Source of the DNA: Halarcobacter anaerophilus
Lineage (GTDB): Bacteria > Campylobacterota > Campylobacteria > Campylobacterales > Arcobacteraceae
Length of the DNA stretch: 64,000 bases
Reading direction: 5' to 3'
Assembly: GCF_006459125.1 (NCBI RefSeq)
Contig: NZ_CP041070.1
Coordinates: forward strand, 2,914,001-2,978,000
Below are positions 42,774 to 52,227 of the stretch, in pieces. Below the pieces are notes generated by a model, which saw nothing but the letters and a program-made list of their open reading frames with translations, did no database searches and was not told where the DNA came from. The translations under genes were made by a program, and so were the position numbers. Each line of letters opens with the position of its first letter. Position 1 is the stretch's first letter.

Positions 42774-43134
42774 ACTTCTTATCTATATAACTTCTGCAAT
42801 CTATGCAATATTTTGCATAAGGTTTAACTCTTAATCTTTTCATCCCGATTTCAGAATCACACATTTCACAAAGTCCGGTGTATGTACCTTTTTCGATTTT
42901 TGACAAAGCATGGTCTATAAGCGCTAACTCTTCAACTTGCTGTTTCTTAATATGAATATCATTGTTATAGTCTCTGCTAGCTGCTGCAAAGTCACCGTCA
43001 TCATTTAAGTCCATATTACTTAAATCGTTATGAGAATCAGATATTGTATTCAATGTAGATTCTATATTTTTTTTACTTTCCAATAATAAATTGTGAATCT
43101 CTTCAACTTGTTTTTGATTTAACTCTCTAGGCAT
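42772..43134 (-). CDS. DksA/TraR-type zinc-finger protein
   Basis: A 120-residue protein from the ATG at 43134 (AGGA upstream; an ATG 45 bp earlier lacks one). A coiled-coil helical pair (about 5-75) is followed by a C4 zinc finger, GLCEMCDSEIGMKRL and YCIDC (about 85-115). DksA-type proteins bind the RNA polymerase secondary channel; with ppGpp they regulate rRNA promoters. The coiled-coil tip has an Asp pair (DLNDDGD) as in DksA. Single gene. Confidence 0.85.
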   Translation of the reverse strand: MPRELNQKQVEEIHNLLLESKKNIESTLNTISDSHNDLSNMDLNDDGDFAAASRDYNNDIHIKKQQVEELALIDHALSKIEKGTYTGLCEMCDSEIGMKRLRVKPYAKYCIDCRSYIDKK

Positions 43135-43275
43135 AATCTTTTCCTGAATTTTTTTGGATGAAATATTAGCATACCGCAACTTAGTCGCGTTTTAATTTTG
43201 AGATTTTTTCTTAATTTTATGTTAGAAATTCTTAAAAATAATGATTTTTATCTGGATTAATTATTATATAAATAC

Positions 43276-43305
43276 TCTAAAGAGGTAAAATAAAACCTCT
43301 TTAGA
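43276..43305 (-). terminator. Hairpin after the unknown membrane gene
   Basis: TCTAAAGAGGT-8 nt-ACCTCTTTAGA, 11-bp perfect stem, 16 bp past the stop at 43321. T tract is poor. Confidence 0.55.
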
Positions 43306-43320
43306 ATGATTGTTTAAACT

Positions 43321-43698
43321 TTATGCTATATTCTGATGATAAAGTTTATCTTTTATAAATAATCCTAAACTATAAAGTAGTATTGCACTTGCAACTAAAA
43401 AGAGAATACCCTCTACACTATATACCATTCCTATAGAAGCCCCTGTTAATAAACTTACTGCCGTAAAAATGCCGTAAAGAGCAAACAGGCCTATAAGTCC
43501 TATATTAATAGCCTTTTGTGCAATTGATAACTCAACTCTTTTTTTATAATGAGTTGCAAAAAACCCTATAGCTAAACTAATTAATAAAAAGATTACTCCA
43601 CCTAATAGCATATTATTTGAACTCAAAATACTTTGAACAGCTTGATATCCTAAAGTACCAAGAAAAAGTATCAAAGTAAGATATACACCATTTCTCAT
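43321..43698 (-). CDS. Unknown four-helix membrane protein
   Basis: A 125-residue protein with four hydrophobic segments (about 5-22, 30-48, 62-82 and 90-112) and a short charged tail. AAAGGATAAG precedes the ATG. No family recognised. Confidence 0.7.
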   Translation of the reverse strand: MRNGVYLTLILFLGTLGYQAVQSILSSNNMLLGGVIFLLISLAIGFFATHYKKRVELSIAQKAINIGLIGLFALYGIFTAVSLLTGASIGMVYSVEGILFLVASAILLYSLGLFIKDKLYHQNIA

Positions 43699-43842
43699 GA
43701 CTTATCCTTTCATTTAATTTAGAATTCTATTTATTCTCTTAAGTAATTTTAATACCAATTATTAAAATTATAAATAAGCCCTGACTTTATACAGAAGAAT
43801 TAAGTTTAGATTTAGTTTGACAAAAATTTCTACTTAGAAAAT

Positions 43843-45072
43843 CTATTTTTGAGAAAGTGCTTTACCCGCCAAAAATCCGCTTGCCCAAGCAAATTGAAGA
43901 TTATATCCTCCGCGATTTCCTACAATATCCAGAATCTCTCCTGCAAAATACAAGCCTTCACATTTTTTACTTTCAAAAGTTTTATTATCTACTTCTTCTG
44001 TTCTAATACCCCCGCCGCTGGCTTCTGCATGTTTAAACCCTTGAGTATCGGTAATTTTAAATCTCCAGTTTATAAGGGTATTTAAAATTGCTCTAATTTG
44101 TTTGGCATTTATATCTTCTGCTTTACTTTGTTTATCTATTTTACAGATTTCAAATATTACAGGAGCTAGTTTATTTGAGATTATTCCCGTTAAAAGCTGC
44201 ATTGCATTTTGTTTGGGCAGAGTTTTAAAAAGAGATTCAACCATTCCTAAAACCTCATTTCTACTAAAGTTTGGAAAAAGATTTATTGCTATTTGTACAT
44301 TTTGATATAAACTTAAAGGATATGCAGCATATTGAGAGATATCAAGAATTGCAAAGCCCGATACTCCGTATTTTGTAAAAAGCAGATCTCCTTTTATCTC
44401 TTTTTCTTTCTGCCCGTCTATAAAAAGTGTTACCAAAGACTCTTTTTTAACTCCTTGGATTTTGCTTTTTTGTTCAAAATCGGTGTGAAGTCCGACTAAA
44501 GAAGGGTAAGTCGGATTAAAAGTATGCCCCAAAACAGAGCCTAAAGTTAATCCCTCTTCTGTAGCATTTAATTGAGGTGCAGCTTTTAGCCCTGAGCTTA
44601 TTAAAACTTTATCATACTGCTTAAACTCTCTATTTTCTGCTTTTAAATTAAACTTTTTATTCTCTTTTTCTATTCCTGTTATTTTTGTTTCCAAAATCAG
44701 ATTTATATGCAAATCTTCCAAAGAGTTTTGAAGCAGATTTACAACTGATTTTGCTTCATTTGACAAAGGATAAACTTTACCGTCTTTTTTTATATCAAGC
44801 AGCAAACCTATACTTTTGCAAAATTTTTTAAAAGAGTTAAAATCAAACTGTTTTAAAGCAAATTCTGTGAAATTTGGATCTTCTCCGATATAATTTTCAA
44901 CCTTACAATCTATATTTGAGATATTACATCTTCCGTTTCCGCTTGCAAGAATTTTTTTACCTATTGCATTGTTTATGTCAAAAAGATCTATTTTTAAAGA
45001 GTTATTCTCTCTTTTTGCTATTATACTTGCAATTATTCCGGCAGCTCCGGCTCCAATTATCGCTATTTTCAT
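43843..45072 (-). CDS. BaiN/HI0933-like flavoprotein
   Basis: A 409-residue FAD-dependent oxidoreductase. The dinucleotide-binding start IAIIGAGAAGIIASIIA (about 3-19), ASGNGRCNISN (about 43-53), KVLISSGLKAAP, and the C-terminal EGLYFAGEILDIVGNRGGYNLQFAWASG block are characteristic of the HI0933/BaiN/YhiN family. BaiN reduces bile-acid intermediates in gut Clostridia; for most members the substrate is unknown. GAGGTGAA ribosome site; divergent from the MoxR gene. Confidence 0.9.
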   Translation of the reverse strand: MKIAIIGAGAAGIIASIIAKRENNSLKIDLFDINNAIGKKILASGNGRCNISNIDCKVENYIGEDPNFTEFALKQFDFNSFKKFCKSIGLLLDIKKDGKVYPLSNEAKSVVNLLQNSLEDLHINLILETKITGIEKENKKFNLKAENREFKQYDKVLISSGLKAAPQLNATEEGLTLGSVLGHTFNPTYPSLVGLHTDFEQKSKIQGVKKESLVTLFIDGQKEKEIKGDLLFTKYGVSGFAILDISQYAAYPLSLYQNVQIAINLFPNFSRNEVLGMVESLFKTLPKQNAMQLLTGIISNKLAPVIFEICKIDKQSKAEDINAKQIRAILNTLINWRFKITDTQGFKHAEASGGGIRTEEVDNKTFESKKCEGLYFAGEILDIVGNRGGYNLQFAWASGFLAGKALSQK

Positions 45073-45156
45073 TTCACCTCATTTTTTATAAAAGTGAATT
45101 TTAGCCAATTTGGTATGCTTTTTGCAAATAAAAAACAAATCAAAAAAAGGCTAATA

Positions 45157-46161
45157 ATGAATCCTCAAAGCGCAAAAAGAGCAATAGATCATCTAACAAA
45201 AAGAAAAGTTCCAATCTTTTTATGGGGACCTCCGGGTATTGGAAAATCCTCTATTGTTTCGCAAATAGCAAAAGAACAAGGTATTGAGTGTATAGATTTA
45301 AGACTCTCGCTTTTAGATCCAACCGATTTAAGAGGAATCCCTTTTTTTAATCAAGATGATAACAGTGCCGTTTGGGCTCCAGCTTCTTTTCTTCCTGACG
45401 GTTCAAAGAAAAAAGGAATTCTTTTTTTAGATGAGTTAAATACGGCAGCTCCCATGGTTCAAGCCTCGGCTTATCAGCTTATTTTAGATAGAAAAATAGG
45501 AGAATATACCCTGCCCGAAGATTGGGCAATTGTTGCAGCAGGAAATAGAGAGAGTGACAGAGGTGTAGTTTTTCGTATGGCTTCTCCTTTGGCAAACAGA
45601 TTTGTTCACTTAGAGATGGAACCAAATGTAGAGGACTGGAAAATTTGGGCTAAAAGTGCAAATATTGAGACCTCTATAATAGCTTTTATCTCATATAGAC
45701 CCGATGCTCTGTTTGCTTTTAATACAAATGATGATAACAAATCTTTTGCCACCCCTAGAACTTGGGAATATGTTGATGAAATCTTAAAATCAAAACCTGA
45801 TGAAGATTTACTTCTAACCATGATTAGCGGAGCCATAGGTGAAGAGCTGGCAGCTTCATTCTTAGGCTTTAAAGAGGTTGAAAGCAAACTGCCGAATATG
45901 GATGAAATTTTAAGAGGTTCAGTAAAACAAGAAGTACCGCAGGAGACTTCAGCTTTACATATTTTATGTACTTCGCTTACAATGCGAGTCGATGATGAAA
46001 GTTCAAGCGAAACGTTAGATAATCTATTAAAATATACTCTGAATCTTCCCGGAGAGTTCGCCGTTATGATAGTTCAGGATTTAAGAGAAAGAGAGATTAG
46101 TCTTGATTATCTAAAGAGTTGGCCTTTATGGATTAAAAACTTCAATTCTCTTTTACACTGA
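45157..46161 (+). CDS. MoxR-type AAA+ ATPase
   Basis: A 334-residue ATPase from the ATG at 45157 (AAAGG upstream; an ATG at 45094 is upstream, without a site). Walker A is WGPPGIGKSSI (about 23-33), Walker B is KGILFLDELN (about 87-96), with sensor 1 at VAAGNRESD. This is the MoxR/CbbQ/NorQ-like group that remodels or inserts metals into partner enzymes, usually with a VWA protein. The partner follows 2 bp later. Confidence 0.92.
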   Translation: MNPQSAKRAIDHLTKRKVPIFLWGPPGIGKSSIVSQIAKEQGIECIDLRLSLLDPTDLRGIPFFNQDDNSAVWAPASFLPDGSKKKGILFLDELNTAAPMVQASAYQLILDRKIGEYTLPEDWAIVAAGNRESDRGVVFRMASPLANRFVHLEMEPNVEDWKIWAKSANIETSIIAFISYRPDALFAFNTNDDNKSFATPRTWEYVDEILKSKPDEDLLLTMISGAIGEELAASFLGFKEVESKLPNMDEILRGSVKQEVPQETSALHILCTSLTMRVDDESSSETLDNLLKYTLNLPGEFAVMIVQDLREREISLDYLKSWPLWIKNFNSLLH

Positions 46162-46163
46162 TT

Positions 46164-47315
46164 ATGATTGATGCAAACAGACTTTTAATAAAAGCAAAAA
46201 GCCAACTAACTTCAAAACATCCATATTTTGGGATGTTGGCTTCAAGGCTTAGACATGAAGAGGATAAAGATATCAGCTTCTATGCAAGTAACGGAAAAAG
46301 GTTTAAATATAACCCTGAGTTTATACAAAACTGTTCAAAAGATGAACTTATTTTTATTCTTACTAACTGCGTTATGCACCATATTTTATCCCATCAGCAA
46401 AGAAAGTTAAACAGAAAAGGAAATCTTTGGCAGCTTGCAACGGATTTTGCAATAAACTCTATGCTTAAAAAAAATGGACTGAAAATTCCCAAAGGTGCAA
46501 ACTATAATAAAGAGTTTAAAAATATGTATGCAGAAGAGATTTATAAAGTTTTGTTAGAACAAAACAATTTTGAAGGAACAAACGCTTTTGATGATAAAAC
46601 TGATAAATCAAACAACACTTTAGTTGATACTAAAGAGGAAACAAGAGAATCAATCTTTGCAAATATTGATAATATCCAAGAGATAGATGATGAAAAAGAT
46701 GAAGAGCAATGGGAGTATGCGGCAACTTTGGCAAAAGAAGTAGCTCAAAGAAAATCTTTAATGCCAAGCGGTTTTGAGAGATTTGCAAAAAAAATGAAAG
46801 CAAAAAATATTGATTGGAGATTTGAACTTTATAATGCGATAAATCGCCATATGAGAAACAATTATGCTTTTATGCCCCCAAATAAAAAACATATCTACAG
46901 AGGAATTGCTCTTCCGAGTTTGGCAAGTGATACATTAAGTCTTGTTGTGGCAATCGATACTTCAGGAAGTATAAAAGATGAACTTTTAGGAGCATTCATA
47001 GAAGAGTTTAAATCTATTATGCAGAACTTTCCTTCTGTTGCAATAGAGCTTATAATTGCCGATGCAAAAGTTCAAGGTCACTACTCTTTTCAAGGAGGAG
47101 ATGAATTAAAGTTTTCACTAAAAGGAGGTGGAGGGACTGATTACAGACCTGTATTTGAGTATATAGAAGCAAATCTTCCTATGAGTTCTATGCTTCTGTA
47201 TTTTACGGACGGAGAAGGAATTTTTCCTAAAATTCCTCCTCCTTACGAAGTTTTATGGGCTTTGTCAAATAAAAAAAACAAAATCCCTTTTGGACGCTCT
47301 TTGGTTATATTTTAA
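46164..47315 (+). CDS. DUF2201 metallopeptidase-like/VWA protein
   Basis: A 383-residue protein. An N-terminal metallopeptidase-like domain (about 1-150) has VMHHILSHQQRK (about 70-81), with zinc-binding His residues but in a form that may be inactive. A VWA-like domain at the C-terminus starts with VVAIDTSGSIKDE (MIDAS DxSxS, about 265-277), followed by GGGGTDYRP and LLYFTDGEG. A charged linker joins them. It pairs with the MoxR ATPase as a chaperone-type system; the client is unknown. Confidence 0.88.
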   Translation: MIDANRLLIKAKSQLTSKHPYFGMLASRLRHEEDKDISFYASNGKRFKYNPEFIQNCSKDELIFILTNCVMHHILSHQQRKLNRKGNLWQLATDFAINSMLKKNGLKIPKGANYNKEFKNMYAEEIYKVLLEQNNFEGTNAFDDKTDKSNNTLVDTKEETRESIFANIDNIQEIDDEKDEEQWEYAATLAKEVAQRKSLMPSGFERFAKKMKAKNIDWRFELYNAINRHMRNNYAFMPPNKKHIYRGIALPSLASDTLSLVVAIDTSGSIKDELLGAFIEEFKSIMQNFPSVAIELIIADAKVQGHYSFQGGDELKFSLKGGGGTDYRPVFEYIEANLPMSSMLLYFTDGEGIFPKIPPPYEVLWALSNKKNKIPFGRSLVIF

Positions 47316-48679
47316 TTGAGTCCTAAAACCTCAAATTGAAAATACCAAATAGCTATTGATACACAATAACCAAGTAAAATCGTCCAAGCATATTTCATAT
47401 GAGAACTAAAAGTATAAATTCCTTTTAGTTTTCCCATTACTCCAACACCTGCGGCACTACCAAAAGAGATTAAAGAACCTCCGATACCTGCTGTTAGAGT
47501 TACTAACATCCAGTTTGAAAGATCCATATCCGGATTTGCTTTTAAAATTGCAGACATAACAGGAACGTTATCTACAACAGCGGATAAAAATCCAACAGCT
47601 ATATTAGACATTGTAGGTCCTAAATGCTGCGGTTCGTAAACTATTGAAGCAAGTGTTAGCCAACCTACAAAATATAAAGCCCCAACGGCAGCTAGGATAC
47701 CGAAGAAAAACATTAAAGTATTGTTTTCTATTTTTGCCATTGAAGCAAAAACATTAAAGTGATCTTTACCGAACTTTTTACTAAGTTTAAATGAATGCAC
47801 TTTAAGAAGTACGAGCCCAAACATCATACCCCACATTGCAGGGAAATCTAAAACTTGATGAGATAAAACGGCACAAGCAATTGTAACAACACCTAAAACT
47901 ATTACTTCTTTTGCTCCCTCTTTCATTTTTGGTTTTAACTCTTTTTTAGCATCAAATTCAGGTTTGCTTCTTGGAACAAATCTTGATAATAAAAAGGCTG
48001 TTACAAGATACCCTAAAATTGAAGAAGGGAAAAGAAATAGGAAATCAACAAAATGTCCTTTTCCTGCTGTCCAAGCCATAAGTGTAGTAATATCTCCAAA
48101 AGGTGACCAAGCCCCGCCTGCATTTGCTGCAACAACAATATTTATTGCCCCCGGAACTAAAAACTCTTTTTTATTTTTATCAATTGTGATTAAAACTGTT
48201 GATAAAATAAGAGCCGTAGTTAAGTTATCTGCAATAGGTGAGATAAAAAATGCCAGAAATCCCGTTGCCCAGAAAAGTTTTCTATAAGTATAACCTTTTG
48301 AAATAAGACTATATTTTAAACTGTCGAAAACTCCCATATCAATTAAGGATTCAATATAAGTCATAGCAACAAAAAGGAAAAAGAAAATTTCTGCAATTTC
48401 TAAGATAACTCTTTCCGCTTCATTGTGTACCAAATGAATATCTAAATCATTCAAACCGTAATAAACGGCAATCATTAAAAAAGTAAAAATACCTATAAAA
48501 AGTGCAGGTACTGATTTGTCAATATGATATTTCTCTTCATTTGCAATAAAATAATACCCTACAACGAATATTAACAAGGTAGCCAGACCAACCCAAGAAG
48601 TAGTTAAATCCGGATTCTCAAACTCATTGGCAAAACAGGCAGTGCCTAGTAATCCCAAAAAAGATAAAATTTTGATCAT
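47312..48679 (-). CDS. nhaD: Na+/H+ antiporter NhaD
   Basis: A 455-residue NhaD-type transporter with a cleavable-looking N-terminus and about 12-13 helices. The conserved FISPIADNLTTALILSTVL (about 140-158), NAGGAWSPFGDITTLMAWTAG (about 185-205) and SAVVDNVPVMSAIL (about 365-378) segments carry the Asp residues typical of NhaD. It exports Na+ (or Li+) for protons, common in marine relatives. The 3' end overlaps the VWA gene by 4 bp (convergent). It lies 11 bp from the MFS gene. Confidence 0.92.
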   Translation of the reverse strand: MIKILSFLGLLGTACFANEFENPDLTTSWVGLATLLIFVVGYYFIANEEKYHIDKSVPALFIGIFTFLMIAVYYGLNDLDIHLVHNEAERVILEIAEIFFFLFVAMTYIESLIDMGVFDSLKYSLISKGYTYRKLFWATGFLAFFISPIADNLTTALILSTVLITIDKNKKEFLVPGAINIVVAANAGGAWSPFGDITTLMAWTAGKGHFVDFLFLFPSSILGYLVTAFLLSRFVPRSKPEFDAKKELKPKMKEGAKEVIVLGVVTIACAVLSHQVLDFPAMWGMMFGLVLLKVHSFKLSKKFGKDHFNVFASMAKIENNTLMFFFGILAAVGALYFVGWLTLASIVYEPQHLGPTMSNIAVGFLSAVVDNVPVMSAILKANPDMDLSNWMLVTLTAGIGGSLISFGSAAGVGVMGKLKGIYTFSSHMKYAWTILLGYCVSIAIWYFQFEVLGLN

Positions 48680-48690
48680 AAATTCTCCTA

Positions 48691-49842
48691 TTATTTATAA
48701 GTTCTTATAATTAAAAAAGCAATTATTGAAATAAGTGTTATACTAACTCCTATTGCTAAAAAAGAGTTAGAGTGAAAAACAAGTGCAATTGAAGATATAA
48801 TTGCCCCTAAACCAAACTGTAAAACTCCCACTACTCCCGAAGCTACTCCCGCATTTTGGGAGAAGTGTTCAAGAGCAAGTGCCATACAGTTACCGAAAAC
48901 AAAAGCCATCATACTCATGTAAGTTGCCATTAAAATCATTATTATCGTTAATGAAGGCTCATTATAATTTATTATCCATACAACTCCTGTAATAATTTGA
49001 ATAAGAAGACTATACTTAACCAAATCGATTGGATTAAATTTTTTTAAAAACTCTATATTTACTTTTATCATTCCTATTAAAATTATAAAATTAAATCCAA
49101 AAAACAAAGGAAAATAATCAGTCGAGATTTTAAAATATTCTATATATATAAAAGAGGATTTTGCAATAAAAATAAAGAACCCCGAAAAGCCCAAAGCCAA
49201 AGTTAACATAGCTTTCATTGCCGTTTTATGGGTTAATACCATTTTATATGATTGATAAATACTCTGCTTTACGTAAGTATAACTCTCATCTAAATCTTTA
49301 TATATTAAAAATGCCGTAAACAAAGCATATAAAGTAAGATATAAAAATACAGCCTGCCATGAAAAAAAGTGTATTATTAAAGAGCCTATTGCAGGAGCTA
49401 TAAGAGGAGCAATACTTCTAATAGTTCCAATCAAAGAGAATACTTTGGCTGCTTCCGTTCCGTGAAATTTGTCCCTTACTACTGCCATTGCATTTACGAC
49501 TACAATTCCGCCGAAGATTGCTTCAAAAAATCTATATAACCACAACTCATAAATAGTTGAACTAAAAATCATTATAAAACTAAAAAAAGCAAAACCCATA
49601 AGTCCGAAAAGTGAGCTTTTTCTTCTTCCTATTCTGTCTGAAATGGGACCGCCGAATATTTGTCCTATTGAAAATCCAATTAAAAATATAGATAAAGTTA
49701 ATTCAATTTTTTCAATAGTTACATTAAAATCACTTGCTATTTCGGGAATTGAGGGTATGTAAGTATCTGTTGCAATGGGTGCAACCGAAGAGAGAATCGA
49801 TAATAATACTATAAGATAAATATGATTTACTGCTTTTTTCAT
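48691..49842 (-). CDS. Multidrug efflux MFS transporter (Bcr/CflA family)
   Basis: A 383-residue protein with 12 helices. Motif A is FGGPISDRIGRRKSSLFG (about 63-80) and the first helix ATDTYIPSIPEIASDFN is typical of Bcr/CflA drug:H+ antiporters. The substrate is unknown. It starts directly after a MarR regulator on the same strand, which probably controls it in response to a drug or metabolite. Confidence 0.9.
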   Translation of the reverse strand: MKKAVNHIYLIVLLSILSSVAPIATDTYIPSIPEIASDFNVTIEKIELTLSIFLIGFSIGQIFGGPISDRIGRRKSSLFGLMGFAFFSFIMIFSSTIYELWLYRFFEAIFGGIVVVNAMAVVRDKFHGTEAAKVFSLIGTIRSIAPLIAPAIGSLIIHFFSWQAVFLYLTLYALFTAFLIYKDLDESYTYVKQSIYQSYKMVLTHKTAMKAMLTLALGFSGFFIFIAKSSFIYIEYFKISTDYFPLFFGFNFIILIGMIKVNIEFLKKFNPIDLVKYSLLIQIITGVVWIINYNEPSLTIIMILMATYMSMMAFVFGNCMALALEHFSQNAGVASGVVGVLQFGLGAIISSIALVFHSNSFLAIGVSITLISIIAFLIIRTYK

Positions 49843-50274
49843 CTACTCTTCTTTTAATGAACTTAAAAGCTTGTTTAAGAGTTTAAAGAGTTGTTCTTCT
49901 TCCTCTTTAGAGAGTTTAGAAGACAAACTCTCTCTAAAAGATTTTACGGTATAAGAACTCTTTTCTAAAACTTCTTCTCCCAAAGCTGTTAATTTTATCA
50001 AATTTGTTCTTTTATCCAGGCTTTTTTCATCTCTTTTTATATAACCTTTTGATTCTAAAGCTCTAAGAGTTCTACTTATTGTTGTTTTATCTTTTGCCAA
50101 AACTTTTGCTATTTTTGTCTGATTTACGCTTTTTCTGTTTTTTATAAATTCTAAAGTGATTCTTTGTTCGATTGCAATATCAAAGGGTTGTAAAACTTGA
50201 TTAAAAGAACTATTTAATAAATTTGCTGTTTGATTTACTTTAAATAAAATTGATTTATCTAACTCTGCTCTCAT
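49843..50274 (-). CDS. MarR family transcriptional regulator
   Basis: A 143-residue winged-helix regulator. The HTH is NQTKIAKVLAKDKTTISRTLRALESKGYIKR (about 51-81), and the wing has SLDKRTNLIKLT. MarR proteins repress efflux genes until a phenolic or drug ligand binds. The stop abuts the MFS ATG, so the two are cotranscribed and it probably controls this run (marR-MFS-nhaD). Confidence 0.9.
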   Translation of the reverse strand: MRAELDKSILFKVNQTANLLNSSFNQVLQPFDIAIEQRITLEFIKNRKSVNQTKIAKVLAKDKTTISRTLRALESKGYIKRDEKSLDKRTNLIKLTALGEEVLEKSSYTVKSFRESLSSKLSKEEEEQLFKLLNKLLSSLKEE

Positions 50275-50452
50275 TCATTCCCTTTATTGTATATACAACT
50301 ATTGCATACACAACCTTATTTTTTCATAAATATTTTATACTAAAAAGTCGATTTTTCATATTTTTTACCCTACAAAACTAATCTAAAGTATTTTACTATA
50401 GATTATATATAGCCCTTATAATAAGGCTTTTTATAAAATATTATTAAACTAC

Positions 50453-50481
50453 TTGACATTATAAGAAAATTAGTATACAAT
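50453..50481 (+). promoter_or_regulatory. Sigma70 promoter of the sulfur cluster
   Basis: TTGACA (50453-50458), 17-bp spacer, TACAAT (50476-50481), 44 bp before metY. Confidence 0.7.
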
Positions 50482-50506
50482 TTCACTCAATTAGATATAT
50501 GAAATT
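50479..50506 (+). promoter_or_regulatory. Inverted repeat at the metY start region, possible operator
   Basis: AATTTCA-14 nt-TGAAATT begins inside the -10 and covers the expected transcription start. Position suits repression, possibly by the Rrf2 protein of this cluster. Confidence 0.4.
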
Positions 50507-50524
50507 AATCAAAAGGAAAAATTT

Positions 50525-51793
50525 ATGCAAAAAGAGACTATTGCAGTACATGGAGGATATAACAATAAAGAGGGATGGGGGACAATGAATGTTCCTATTG
50601 CTCAAACTACTGCATTTGCATTTAGAGATGCTGAACATGCTGCAAATCTATTTGCTCTAAAAGAGTTGGGGTCTATTTATTCAAGATTAACAAACCCGAC
50701 AACAGATATTTTAGAACAAAGATTTGCCCAATTAGAAGGCGGTGCCGGAGCACTTTGCGTAGCAAGCGGTCAAGCGGCAATTTTTTATGCGATTGCAAAT
50801 GTGGCTCAAGCAGGAGATAATGTCTTAATTTCCGATAAACTTTACGGCGGAGCAGTTACACTTTTAACTCACTCTTTAAAAAGATTTGGAATAAGTGCAA
50901 AAATATTTAAAAGCGAAGATGCTTCTAATTTGGAGGAGCAAATTGATGAAAATACAAAAGCAATCTTTTTTGAATCTTTATCAAATCCGCAAATAGCTGT
51001 AGCAGATGTGGAAAAAATTGTAGAGATTGCAAAAAGAAACGGTGTTTTAACAATTTGTGACAATACAGTTGCAAGTGCTTGGCTTTTTAATCCTATTAAA
51101 TGGGGAGTTGATATTGTTGTTCACTCAACTTCAAAATATACAAACGGTCAAGGAAGTGCAATCGGGGGAGTTATTATAGAAAGAGACGGCTTGGCTGATT
51201 TTTTCAAACAAAACAGCAAAAGATACCCTCATTTTAATGAACCTGATGAGTCATACCACGGTCTGGTTTATACGGAAGTTCCTCTTCCAAACTTTACTTT
51301 AAGAGCAAGACTTGCTTTATTAAGAGATTTTGGAGCAGCACAATCTCCACATAATTCATGGTTACTCTTGCAAACAATCGAGACATTGGATATTAGAATG
51401 GATAAACATTCAAACTCTGCTTTAGAAGTTGCTAAATTTTTAGAAACACACCCTAAAGTAAAATCGGTAAATTATCCGGGATTAGAATCAAGTGTTTACC
51501 ATGAAAAAGCACAAAAATATTTCAAAGACGGAAAAGCTTCAGGGTTAATCTCTTTTGAAGTAGAAGATTTTGATGCAGCAAAAAAAGTTATTGACAGTGC
51601 AAAACTGTTTAGTGTAGTCGTAAATATAGGAGACAGTAAGTCTTTAATAGTACACCCTGCTTCTACAACCCATTCTCAAATGAATGAAAAAGAGTTAAAA
51701 GAAGCAGGAATAAATCCTACAACAATCAGACTCTCAATAGGTTTGGAAAATCCTATTGATTTGGTTGAGGATTTAAAACAAGCTTTAGAATAA
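50525..51793 (+). CDS. metY: O-acetylhomoserine sulfhydrylase
   Basis: A 422-residue Cys/Met metabolism PLP enzyme. The Lys is in HSTSKYTNGQGSAIGG (about residue 205). GALCVASGQAAIFYA and the C-terminal IGLENPIDLVEDLKQAL are typical, and the ~425-residue length with a central insertion fits O-acetylhomoserine aminocarboxypropyltransferase rather than the ~380-residue cystathionine enzymes. It joins sulfide to O-acetylhomoserine to make homocysteine. First gene of the cluster, behind the TTGACA/TACAAT promoter. Confidence 0.93.
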   Translation: MQKETIAVHGGYNNKEGWGTMNVPIAQTTAFAFRDAEHAANLFALKELGSIYSRLTNPTTDILEQRFAQLEGGAGALCVASGQAAIFYAIANVAQAGDNVLISDKLYGGAVTLLTHSLKRFGISAKIFKSEDASNLEEQIDENTKAIFFESLSNPQIAVADVEKIVEIAKRNGVLTICDNTVASAWLFNPIKWGVDIVVHSTSKYTNGQGSAIGGVIIERDGLADFFKQNSKRYPHFNEPDESYHGLVYTEVPLPNFTLRARLALLRDFGAAQSPHNSWLLLQTIETLDIRMDKHSNSALEVAKFLETHPKVKSVNYPGLESSVYHEKAQKYFKDGKASGLISFEVEDFDAAKKVIDSAKLFSVVVNIGDSKSLIVHPASTTHSQMNEKELKEAGINPTTIRLSIGLENPIDLVEDLKQALE

Positions 51794-51801
51794 GGAGTAA
51801 A

Positions 51802-52215
51802 ATGCCGTTAATTTCCACAAAAGGTGCATACGGTTTAACAGCCATGTATGAGTTAAGTAAGCATAAAGAGGATACTCCTTTACAAATAAAAGAGATATCT
51901 TCAAATGCAAATATTCCTCAAAACTACCTAGAACAGCTTCTAAGTAAACTTAGACGTGCAGGTTTGGTAGAGAGTATTAGAGGAGCAAAAGGCGGATATA
52001 TCTTAGCTAGAAAACCTGAAGAGATCATAGTAAAAGATATATTAATTGCCCTGGAAGGGGATTTGAAAATCTTAGACAAAAGGACAGATAACCCTGTTTT
52101 AAATATGTTCTTTCTAGAGGCAAAAGAGAATATGAAAAAATTATTTGAGATAAGTCTTGCTCAGTTAAACGAGTATCAAGACAAATACAACCAAGTATTA
52201 CATTATAATATATAA
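51802..52215 (+). CDS. Rrf2 family regulator, CymR-like
   Basis: A 137-residue Rrf2 regulator. The winged helix spans about 1-75, with ISSNANIPQNYLEQLLSKLRRAGLVESIRGAKGGYILAR. It has no cysteine at all, so it cannot hold the IscR/NsrR Fe-S cluster. Cysteine-free CymR of Bacillus represses cysteine genes in complex with CysK. Lying between metY and cysK, a similar job here is likely but inferred. Ribosome site AAGGAGTAAA. Confidence 0.9.
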   Translation: MPLISTKGAYGLTAMYELSKHKEDTPLQIKEISSNANIPQNYLEQLLSKLRRAGLVESIRGAKGGYILARKPEEIIVKDILIALEGDLKILDKRTDNPVLNMFFLEAKENMKKLFEISLAQLNEYQDKYNQVLHYNI

Positions 52216-52227
52216 ATTAAAGGAGAT

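Noticed and set aside
50275-50524. SAM or other riboswitch upstream of metY
   Set aside because: Only about 37 nt lie between the predicted start and the ATG, too short for a known riboswitch.
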